From CAWKDG01 sp963848355 (GTDB lineage Bacteria; Actinomycetota; Acidimicrobiia; Acidimicrobiales; UBA8190): 64,000 bases of DNA. Positions 25,691 to 33,164 of this stretch are shown here, piece after piece; within the stretch, counting starts at the first letter, position 1, and each line of letters begins with the position of its first letter. The position numbers were made by a program, and so were the translations under genes. The stretch is from NCBI GenBank assembly GCA_963848355.1, contig CAWKDG010000003.1:1-64000 (forward strand). Direction: 5' to 3'. The notes beneath the pieces were generated by a model. The model was given only the letters and a program-made list of their open reading frames with translations. It was not told where the DNA came from and did not search any database.

Positions 25691-26164
25691 GTGAACCACG
25701 ATCGTGAAAGAGCCGATGTTGTCGCCGCGACCAGGGGCGGAGACGCCTCGCCGGGTATGGGTGACCGGGTTGGAGCGACCATCCAATTGTGGCGAGCCCC
25801 GAATCGAATTTGGCCCGCGTTTCCGACCCTGGTTATGGTCCGGGCCGCATCCCGGCTCGGACGGGGCCGGCGCCGGAGCCCGGCGATCGGTGATGGTGGT
25901 GTTCTCAGCGTGTTCCTCGACGGCTCCAAGGTCGGCGCCATCTCGCCCAACCAGATCAAGGTGTACCAGGTCTCACCGGGGGAACACTCCTTGAGTCTGC
26001 ACTTCCTCGGGGGCCTGCGGCGATCGAGGAAACTCCATGTTTCTCTGGCCGAGGGCGAGAGAAAGCAGTTTTTCTGCTTGCTGAACACGTTCCGCGTGGC
26101 CCTCCATCCGGCCCTCCACTCCCAACGATGTTGCTGCAATGGAACGCCTGCACTCTGCACCTGA
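25691..26164 (+). CDS. hypothetical protein with PEGA-like beta domain
   Basis: From about residue 72, the reading GVLSVFLDGSKVGAISPNQ, VYQVSPGEHSLSLHFLGGLR and RSRKLHVSLAEGERKQFFCL follows the pattern of small beta-sandwich (PEGA-like) proteins. In these an x-V-x-L-D-G-x-x-V-G strand precedes P-G-x-H and S-x-x-L-x-G-E. The first 70 residues (GTG start at 25691) look random and arginine-rich, so the real start may lie later (around 25890), or the gene may be decaying. Function unknown. Confidence 0.4.
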   Translation: MNHDRERADVVAATRGGDASPGMGDRVGATIQLWRAPNRIWPAFPTLVMVRAASRLGRGRRRSPAIGDGGVLSVFLDGSKVGAISPNQIKVYQVSPGEHSLSLHFLGGLRRSRKLHVSLAEGERKQFFCLLNTFRVALHPALHSQRCCCNGTPALCT

Positions 26165-26763
26165 TGACGGCTCGGATCCCGCCGCAGGCGATTTCGGATA
26201 GCGGATGATGCCTGAGGGTATCGCTCGGCACGGGAAGCCTGGCTAACTGTCCCCATGGTGCGTGTGGATTCGTGTGGAGATGGGGGAATTTGGGGTTCCG
26301 GGCGACCCGGGGTGACCGTGCGAATCGGGTGACCGACGCGAAGGCCCGGTCGTGCTACCGGCACCGACATGAACCGACGACCACCCTGAATCGCGACTCG
26401 TTCCGGGTTGGGGAGTTCAACTTCAAGGCGAACCTGACGGCGGTCCGGTCGCTCGGAGACCGTCACCCCTACTCCGGTGGCACGTTCATCCTCCAGCCAC
26501 AGCACTTCGCTGATCGGCACCTGCACCGATTCGGTCCTAGCTATCGCCTACATCGGGCCTGTCCGGGCCGGATACTCGTTTGAGCCGCTGACCGGGAGTT
26601 TTAGGTCGCCGACCAGAGGTTTCCCACTAAACGGTACGACCGCATTGTCGGACCCGGGTGGCCGGACGGGTCCGCGACCCGCCTCGTTGCTCATCGTCCC
26701 TGGTTGGACCACCAGATGAGGTTTGGGCGCTTACGAGCCCATGATGCCCGGGCGCCATCTGGT
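26165..26763. other. 600-bp gap upstream of the PadR regulator
   Basis: I see no coding pattern with a ribosome site or family feature. Base composition is less coding-like than in neighbouring genes. Confidence 0.4.
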
Positions 26764-26780
26764 ACCATACTGCGTATGGT
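26764..26780 (+). promoter_or_regulatory. probable PadR operator (perfect inverted repeat)
   Basis: ACCATACTGCGTATGGT is a perfect 7-bp inverted repeat around TGC, 18 bp before the padR ATG. A related site lies upstream of the second ATPase gene, which points to autoregulation and control of the exporter. Confidence 0.75.
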
Positions 26781-26798
26781 CGATGATCCGGTATCGCG

Positions 26799-27374
26799 AT
26801 GAGTGTCCGCCACGCAATCCTCGCCCTGTTGAGCGAAGGCCCGAAGTACGGCCTCCAGCTCCAGAAGGAGTTCGAGTCGAGCACGGGTGAGGTGTGGCCG
26901 CTCAATATCGGACAGGTGTACACGACGCTCCAGCGCCTCGAACGCGATGGACTCGTCGAATCGGACGAATCCGAAAACCAAGGTCCGCAAAAGGGCTTTC
27001 AGATCACCCAGGCCGGATCGACGGAGCTCTCGTCGTGGCTGAACACTCCGCCGGACATGACCTCGCCGCCGCGCGATGAACTCGTGATCAAGGTGTTGTC
27101 AGCGCTCCGCGTACCCGATGTCTCGGTCCACGACGTCATCCAGGTTCATCGTCGCTATCTCGTCGAGCTGATGCAGCAGTGGACGCGTCTGAAGGAGGAT
27201 GAGGAGGACTTCGATCTCACCTTCGCGCTCGCCGTCGACGCGGAACTTTTCCGGTTGGACTCGGTCGTGCGATGGCTCGACACGGCGGATGGCCGCCTGA
27301 AGCGCGCTGCCTCCGAGCCGTCGGTAGCGTCAACGAGGCCACGACTGGCACGGCGACTGGTCGTCCGCCAGTGA
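26799..27374 (+). CDS. PadR family transcriptional regulator
   Basis: This 191-residue protein has the PadR winged helix at residues 1-85: SVRHAILALLSEGPKYGLQLQKEFE, then GQVYTTLQRLERDGLVE, then GFQITQAGSTELSSWL. A C-terminal helical dimerisation region (VHRRYLVELMQQWTRLKEDEEDFDLTFALAVDAEL) follows. PadR proteins repress drug-export genes until a ligand binds. Its stop overlaps the GTG of the downstream ATPase (GTGA), and the perfect palindrome in its own promoter is its likely operator. Confidence 0.93.
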   Translation: MSVRHAILALLSEGPKYGLQLQKEFESSTGEVWPLNIGQVYTTLQRLERDGLVESDESENQGPQKGFQITQAGSTELSSWLNTPPDMTSPPRDELVIKVLSALRVPDVSVHDVIQVHRRYLVELMQQWTRLKEDEEDFDLTFALAVDAELFRLDSVVRWLDTADGRLKRAASEPSVASTRPRLARRLVVRQ

Positions 27375-28105
27375 GCTTCCTCGAATTGCGACAGGTCTCC
27401 AAGTCTTACGGAGAGGGCGCGGCCGAGGTGCATGCGATCCAAGACGTCGATCTTGCCGTCGAGTGCGGGACGCTCGTTGCGGTCATGGGTCCGAGTGGCT
27501 CGGGCAAATCGACCCTGCTCACGATTGCCGGCAGTCTCGAGGAGCCAACCAGGGGCGAGGTGGTTATCGACGGCTCGTCGCTCGAGGCGATGTCGCGCAA
27601 CGACAAGGCGCGCCTTCGGCGTCGCACGATTGGCTACGTCTTCCAAGAGTTCAACCTCTTGGCTGGTCTGACTGCGGTGGAAAACGTCGCCCTGCCCCTC
27701 GAGCTGGACGGGCTGGCCGGGAAGAAGGCTCACGCGGCCGGAATGGCTGCGCTCGAAGAGTTGGGCCTCGCTGATCGGGCGACGCACTACCCCGACGAGC
27801 TGTCCGGCGGTGAGCGCCAGCGTGTCTCGATCGCCCGAGCCGTCGTGGGGGAGCGCCGTCTCCTCCTCGCCGACGAGCCGTCGGGCGCGCTCGACTCCAC
27901 AAACGGCGAAGCTGTGATGCGCATGATCCTCAACGCCTGCAAGGAGGGTGTCGCCGCCGTCGTCGTCACCCACGACGCCCAGCTTGCCTCCTGGGCCGAC
28001 CGTGTCGTCTTCCTCCGTGACGGTCGTGTCGTCGATCAGACGGTACTGCCACCGAGCCCGGAGGCTCTGCTCGAGGAGAGCAGTCGGTCCGGACCACGGC
28101 GGTAA
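27371..28105 (+). CDS. ABC transporter ATPase 1 (MacB/LolD type)
   Basis: This 244-residue ATPase has Walker A GPSGSGKST, Q-loop FQEFN, signature LSGGERQR, Walker B LLLADEPSGALD and the switch histidine in VVTHDAQ. SALD and the short length are typical of MacB/LolD-type partners of FtsX-like permeases. The start is the GTG at 27371, overlapping the padR stop. Upstream in-frame residues belong to padR DNA. Long stretches are identical to ATPase 2. Confidence 0.93.
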   Translation: MSFLELRQVSKSYGEGAAEVHAIQDVDLAVECGTLVAVMGPSGSGKSTLLTIAGSLEEPTRGEVVIDGSSLEAMSRNDKARLRRRTIGYVFQEFNLLAGLTAVENVALPLELDGLAGKKAHAAGMAALEELGLADRATHYPDELSGGERQRVSIARAVVGERRLLLADEPSGALDSTNGEAVMRMILNACKEGVAAVVVTHDAQLASWADRVVFLRDGRVVDQTVLPPSPEALLEESSRSGPRR

Positions 28106-28147
28106 TCGCTCGCCTCGCTGGAGCACCTCTGCCGTCATAGCTCAGCC

Positions 28148-28187
28148 TTGACAAGGTGGTCCATCTCTGTAGGATACTCAGTATGGT
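28148..28187 (+). promoter_or_regulatory. promoter with overlapping PadR-type operator before ATPase 2
   Basis: TTGACA (28148-28153) and TAGGAT (28170-28175) are spaced by 16 bp. AGGATACTCAGTATGGT (28171-28187) overlaps the -10 and matches the padR-promoter palindrome at 13 of 17 positions, so repression by PadR is likely. Confidence 0.65.
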
Positions 28188-28244
28188 TATTTGTCTCCTA
28201 CTAATCGAGTTGCCGCTGATGCGGCGAAGGATGGCCTGCCCCCG

Positions 28245-28961
28245 ATGAGCCTGCTCGAACTCCACCAGATTTCGAAGTCCTACGGCGACGGCCAGACCGT
28301 GGTGCGTGCTCTCGACGAGATTGATCTTTCGGTCGAAGCGGGCCAACTCGTGGCCGTGATGGGACCGAGCGGTTCGGGGAAGTCGACGCTTCTCACGATC
28401 GCTGGCAGCCTCGAGGAGCCGACCAGCGGGGAGGTACTCATCGATGGCGCGTCACTGCGGGCGATGTCGCGCAACGACAAGGCCCGTCTCCGACGCCGCA
28501 CGATCGGCTTCGTCTTCCAGGATTTCAACCTCCTCCCGGGACTCACCGCCGCGGAGAACGTCGCACTGCCGCTCGAGCTTGACGGTGTCTCGACCCGCAA
28601 AGCACATCAGGCCGGCCTGGGGGCACTCGAACAGCTCGGTCTGGCCGATCGCGCCGAGCACTACCCCGACCAGCTCTCGGGCGGTGAGCGCCAACGTGTT
28701 GCCATCGCTCGCTCCGTGGTCGGTGAGCGCAAGCTCCTCCTCGCCGACGAGCCATCGGGTGCGCTCGACTCCACCAATGGCGAGGCGGTGATGCGGATGA
28801 TCTTCGACGCCTGCAAGCGCGGCGTGGCGGCGGTGGTGGTCACCCACGACGCCCACCTCGCCTCGTGGGCCGACCGGGTGATAATCCTCCGTGACGGGCG
28901 ATCGGTCGACCACGTTGCACCCGACCTTCCCGATTCGTCCCTCACAACGCCCCGCGCCTAG
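28245..28961 (+). CDS. ABC transporter ATPase 2 (MacB/LolD type), near-duplicate of ATPase 1
   Basis: This 238-residue protein has the same motifs as ATPase 1 (GPSGSGKST, FQDFN, LSGGERQR, LLADEPSGALDSTNGEAVMRM). Identical blocks such as LTIAGSLEEPT and MSRNDKARLRRRTIG indicate recent tandem duplication. ATG 28245 follows GAAGGATGG. An in-frame TTG at 28191 would place the start within a few bases of the predicted transcription start. It has its own promoter and is followed 33 bp later by the permease, with which it probably pairs. Confidence 0.9.
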   Translation: MSLLELHQISKSYGDGQTVVRALDEIDLSVEAGQLVAVMGPSGSGKSTLLTIAGSLEEPTSGEVLIDGASLRAMSRNDKARLRRRTIGFVFQDFNLLPGLTAAENVALPLELDGVSTRKAHQAGLGALEQLGLADRAEHYPDQLSGGERQRVAIARSVVGERKLLLADEPSGALDSTNGEAVMRMIFDACKRGVAAVVVTHDAHLASWADRVIILRDGRSVDHVAPDLPDSSLTTPRA

Positions 28962-28994
28962 CGCCGCCACACGTACGATTCCGAAGGAGCCTCG

Positions 28995-31553
28995 ATGACC
29001 ACCGCCGTCCTCGCACCCCTCGCTGACACCCGCCTTGCCGATGGCGGCGCGCCGGCCCGTCGTGCCGTCGTACGCTGGGCATGGCGTCTTTTTCGGCGCG
29101 AGTGGCGTCAGCAGTTCCTGATCCTCGCCCTCATCACGGTCGCCGTCGGGGCGACGATCGTCGGCTCAGCCGTCGCCACGAACAACCCGCCGCCGAAGAA
29201 CTCAGGCTTCGGTTCGGCGCAGGACTCCGTGTTCTTCACGACAAACAACGCGCATACGGCGAGCGTGGTGGCCAATCTGGAGCACCGCTTCGGCCGCGTC
29301 GAGCTTATCGAGAACGAGACGCAGTCGATCCCGGGATCGATCAACACCTATCAGCTCCGTGGGCAAGACCCGAGCGGACCTTTCAGCGGTCCGATGCTGG
29401 CGCTGGTCTCTGGGCGCTTCCCGTCGGGCGCCGACCAGGTCGCCGTGACCAACGGCGTTGCGTCGGCGTTCCACTTGAGAATGGGAACCCTCTGGCATGT
29501 GGGCGGCGTTGAGCGCCAAGTGGTGGGCATCGTGGAGAACCCGCAGAGCCTTCTTGACGAGTTCGCGCTCGTCGCTCCCGGACAGCTGAAGAATCCCACG
29601 GGGATCACCGCGTTGTTCGACGCGCCGGGCGTCCCGTTGAGGTCGATCGGCAACAACGCGCAAACCCCCGCCTCGGTCGCGCAGTCGAACCCGATTAATC
29701 CCGAGACGATCTCCCTCGTCGCATTGGTCCTCGGCATGCTGCTCATCGCCCTCGTCTCGATCGGTGGCTTCACCGTCCTTGCGCAACGCCGCCTTCGCTC
29801 AATCGGGATGCTCGAGTCGACTGGCGCAACGGACCGCCATGTCCGGCTCATTGTCAGCGCGAACGGCACGGTCGTCGGCATCGCCGGCGCGATCCTCGGC
29901 TTCGTGCTCGGGCTCGTCATCTGGCTGGCCTACCGCCCGAGCCTCGAACAGAGTTCGCACCACCTCATAGGGGTGCTCGCGCTCTCGTGGCCCGTGGTGA
30001 TCGCCGCGATGGTGCTCGCTGTGATCGCAGCCTACTTCGCGGCGTCACGTCCGGCGCGGGCGATCACCAAAGTGCCGATCGTCCAGGCGTTGTCGGGCCG
30101 ACCGGCGCCCCCCCGTCAGATACACCGGTCCGCGGTCCCCGGCATCGTTTTTCTGATGGCCGCCTTCTTGCTTCTGGGGTACTCCGGTGGCACGAATCAC
30201 GGCAACGGGAGCGGTGGTACGCCGGAACTCCTGTTCGGGATCGTCCTCCTCATCCCCGGGCTGATCCTGCTTGCTCCGTTCTTCCTCTCCTTGGCGGCGC
30301 GGCTCGGTCGCCGTGCGCCGATCGCGACCCGTATCGCGCTGCGTGATCTGGCCCGGTATCGGGCGCGCTCGGGCTCGGCCCTGGCGGCGATCAGCCTCGG
30401 CGTCCTCGTGGCGGTGATCGTCATGCTCGCCGCCGCCGCCCGGTATGGCAACGTCCTCGACTACGCGGGCCCGAATCTCGCATCCAACCAGCTCGCCCTC
30501 CACGCCAATGGGCCGCCACCAGCGGGGACGGAGGTCATGACGCCCAACGGCAAGGTCCACGTCCAAAAAGCGATCTCGAGCGCAACGGCAGCGGCCCTGC
30601 GGCAGCTGCCAACCCACGCCGCGGCGATCGCAAAAGGGCTTGGCGCACAGCTGATCGCGCTCGAAACTCCCAACGCCAACCTCAACGCTACCCAGGGCGG
30701 CCGGAACTGGGACGGAGCGATCTACGTGGCGACTCCGCAGCTGCTGCGCGCGTTCGGGATCACGGCGTCCGATATCGATCCGAACGCCGACGTCTTGAGC
30801 TCGCGCCCGGGTCTCTCGGGAGTCTCCACGATGACCTTCACCTACGGATCGAACAACGGCAGCTCCCCTCAGAATCCCGGGCCCCGTCCGGGCCCGTCGC
30901 CGTCAGCGGGCTGCAGTGCGGCGACGGACTGCCTCGCCAATCCCGTCATCCAGGAGGTCGGAGCTCTTCCGTCGGGCACCTCCGCGCCGAACACGGTGAT
31001 CACCGAGCACGCGATGCGCGAGTTCCACATCCAGGCGACCACAAACGACTGGCTGGTTCAGGGCACCCAACCCTTCAGCGCTACCCAGATCAGCAGCGCG
31101 GAGGCCGCCGCGTCGACGACGCTGCTCTCGGTTGAATCGAAGAACGACCAGCCGACCTCGTCCGCCGTCATCAACTGGGCAACGATCTTCGGCATTCTCA
31201 TCGCCCTTGGTGTGCTCGGGATGTCGGTCGGGCTCGTCCGGAGCGAGACGGCGAGCGACCTCCGGACACTGGCGGCGACGGGCGCGTCAAGCTATACGCG
31301 GCGCACCCTGACTGCCGTGACGGCTGGCGCACTCGGCTTTCTTGGTGCCCTCCTCGGGGTGGTGGGTGGTTACGTAGGCATGCTCGGGTGGCTGAGGAGC
31401 AACTCGCTGAACGGTGGGATCGCCGCGCTCGGGAACATTCCGGTGGCAGATCTCCTCCTCATTCTTCTCGGCATGCCGGTCTTCGCGGCGGCCGTCGGTT
31501 GGGTGTTTGCCGGTCGCGAACCGGCGGCAATGGCGCACCAGGCGATCGAGTGA
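28995..31553 (+). CDS. FtsX/MacB-type ABC permease
   Basis: This 852-residue permease starts at an ATG preceded by AAGGAG. A first membrane helix (about residues 36-58) is followed by a large extracytoplasmic domain, then three helices (SLVALVLGMLLIALVSIGGF, IVSANGTVVGIAGAILGFVLGLVIWLA, VVIAAMVLAVIAAYFAASRPA). A second such set lies in the C-terminal half after another periplasmic-type domain, ending WVFAGREPAAMA. The duplicated FtsX layout in one chain means it can act as the full permease. With either ATPase it probably extrudes an antibiotic, peptide or lipid under PadR control. Confidence 0.9.
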   Translation: MTTAVLAPLADTRLADGGAPARRAVVRWAWRLFRREWRQQFLILALITVAVGATIVGSAVATNNPPPKNSGFGSAQDSVFFTTNNAHTASVVANLEHRFGRVELIENETQSIPGSINTYQLRGQDPSGPFSGPMLALVSGRFPSGADQVAVTNGVASAFHLRMGTLWHVGGVERQVVGIVENPQSLLDEFALVAPGQLKNPTGITALFDAPGVPLRSIGNNAQTPASVAQSNPINPETISLVALVLGMLLIALVSIGGFTVLAQRRLRSIGMLESTGATDRHVRLIVSANGTVVGIAGAILGFVLGLVIWLAYRPSLEQSSHHLIGVLALSWPVVIAAMVLAVIAAYFAASRPARAITKVPIVQALSGRPAPPRQIHRSAVPGIVFLMAAFLLLGYSGGTNHGNGSGGTPELLFGIVLLIPGLILLAPFFLSLAARLGRRAPIATRIALRDLARYRARSGSALAAISLGVLVAVIVMLAAAARYGNVLDYAGPNLASNQLALHANGPPPAGTEVMTPNGKVHVQKAISSATAAALRQLPTHAAAIAKGLGAQLIALETPNANLNATQGGRNWDGAIYVATPQLLRAFGITASDIDPNADVLSSRPGLSGVSTMTFTYGSNNGSSPQNPGPRPGPSPSAGCSAATDCLANPVIQEVGALPSGTSAPNTVITEHAMREFHIQATTNDWLVQGTQPFSATQISSAEAAASTTLLSVESKNDQPTSSAVINWATIFGILIALGVLGMSVGLVRSETASDLRTLAATGASSYTRRTLTAVTAGALGFLGALLGVVGGYVGMLGWLRSNSLNGGIAALGNIPVADLLLILLGMPVFAAAVGWVFAGREPAAMAHQAIE

Positions 31554-31616
31554 GACAGCCAGTTGACCGTCAGCGGCGAACGACACCGCACGTTGACCAG
31601 CTTTCCCGGCCCGTCT

Positions 31617-32963
31617 TTAGGCTGTAATGACAGTGGACTTTCTGATAGCTCCTGAGGCTGAAACCTCGCAAATTCCCATCGCTACGGCCAGTACGGCAAA
31701 GACCAGTGTTCCAAAGGCATCGATGACATGGCTTCCGGGTTTCAGCGCCACGAAAAAGGCTGTCGCAGCGCACCAAGCTAATGATCGGTGCGGAAGGCGG
31801 CCGGCGACGAGATCGAGCATGAAGAACACGACACTGCCCGCCAACAAGTAATAGGGGAAAATCACGGATTCGAAGACGAGGCGACTTGCCACACATGCGA
31901 GTGTCAAACCAACATAGGTCTCCGGCCGGCTCACAAGGTCCCCCAGTCTGCGTCTCGCCCAGAGGCATGCCGCCAAGGCAAAGGCAACCGGTGCATCGCG
32001 GGCAATGGCTGATGCCAGATTGCCCGTGACGCCCAAAAGGCTCAAGACGGTAGATCCCCCCGTGGCTCCGCCCGCGCTGAATCCACTGACATTGTCAAGG
32101 GTCGCAGCCGGATTTACGATCAGGAACGGGAGGATCCCGAGGCTGAAGATTGCTGCCGCCGAGATCAGAAGGTGAAATCGAGATCGGGTCTCTGGCACAG
32201 CGACAAGGGCGGGAATCAACATCAGAATGGCGAACTGCTTGGTGAGGAATGCTGCTCCAAAGAGCACCCCCGCAAGCACGAATCTCCGCCTGAATGTCAG
32301 GGCCAGACCACCGGCTGCGAGTCCGAGGCTGACGATGTCCTGAGGGTGGAACAGCTGGACGATCGCGCTGCTGGCAGCCGGCAGAAACGCTAGAAATATG
32401 AGCAGTGCTGCCTGACGTCCGATCATCTTGCAACCTGCAGCTCGAAGAAGACCCAGGCAGCCAAGGGCGAGAATAAGCCATGCGATCACGCCTAAAACGC
32501 CTTGGGATCGATACCACGGCGGCAGCGGGGGTCCGAGGTGCCCATCAGCCATTCGATGCGGTGACCCGCATTCACCCACGTCCGTTGCGAAAGAAGGGTC
32601 ATGGCGGTAATGCGGATCGCTCCGAAGTGCAATTGCCCGCCCACTGGTGGTACACCAAACGGGGGAGCCCACGGACGATCGGAAAGCAGCGACGAACGGT
32701 GAAGTCAACAAGGCGTAGCCCGGAGGATTGGGCAAGGCGGTATTGGACGCCGCCGCCTGCAGCGCGCCAGACGACAGATCGGAGGTGACCGTAGTGAGGG
32801 GGACCGTGTCACCGCTTGATGGCGGACCCTGGCGGATCGTTATGATCCCGGCATACAAAATGGCTGCCAAGAGCATGAGCAGCCACACGAACGTCCGGCG
32901 CCCACGAGCCGGCGGTGCTCCATCCTCATTCGTCGGCCTGGGAGTCGCCGTGCTTCGTCTCAT
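31617..32963 (-). CDS. multi-pass membrane protein, GT87-like mannosyltransferase candidate
   Basis: This 448-residue protein has about ten hydrophobic segments, e.g. FVWLLMLLAAILYAGIITI and VLGVIAWLILALGCLGLLRAAG. The stretch FHPQDIVSLGLAAGGLALTFRRRFVLAGVLFGAAFLTKQ has the acidic loop and 'TKQ' turn common to GT87/polyprenol-phosphate-sugar-dependent glycosyltransferases (DUF2029). The start is ATG 32963 with GGTGGAAAG before it; the upstream in-frame extension looks non-coding. It converges with the permease gene and diverges from the O-antigen-ligase/GH43 gene, so it is probably part of a surface-glycan group. Substrate unknown. Confidence 0.65.
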   Translation of the reverse strand: MRRSTATPRPTNEDGAPPARGRRTFVWLLMLLAAILYAGIITIRQGPPSSGDTVPLTTVTSDLSSGALQAAASNTALPNPPGYALLTSPFVAAFRSSVGSPVWCTTSGRAIALRSDPHYRHDPSFATDVGECGSPHRMADGHLGPPLPPWYRSQGVLGVIAWLILALGCLGLLRAAGCKMIGRQAALLIFLAFLPAASSAIVQLFHPQDIVSLGLAAGGLALTFRRRFVLAGVLFGAAFLTKQFAILMLIPALVAVPETRSRFHLLISAAAIFSLGILPFLIVNPAATLDNVSGFSAGGATGGSTVLSLLGVTGNLASAIARDAPVAFALAACLWARRRLGDLVSRPETYVGLTLACVASRLVFESVIFPYYLLAGSVVFFMLDLVAGRLPHRSLAWCAATAFFVALKPGSHVIDAFGTLVFAVLAVAMGICEVSASGAIRKSTVITA

Positions 32964-33164
32964 TTCTTTCCACCAAGACTCGTGTCCGACGGCGCCACGA
33001 TAGCCAGCTACGCCAGGAGCAGCGGGTATGGCGTCCTCATGTCGGACTATTGTCTCGGGGGGCGTGAAGAACCAGGTCTCGGGGGGTGTGGTGGGCTCGA
33101 ACGCTGCCCAGTCGGCTCTCGGCAGATTTTGTCGTGACTCGCGTCGCGGCAATGGCCGTGCCCG

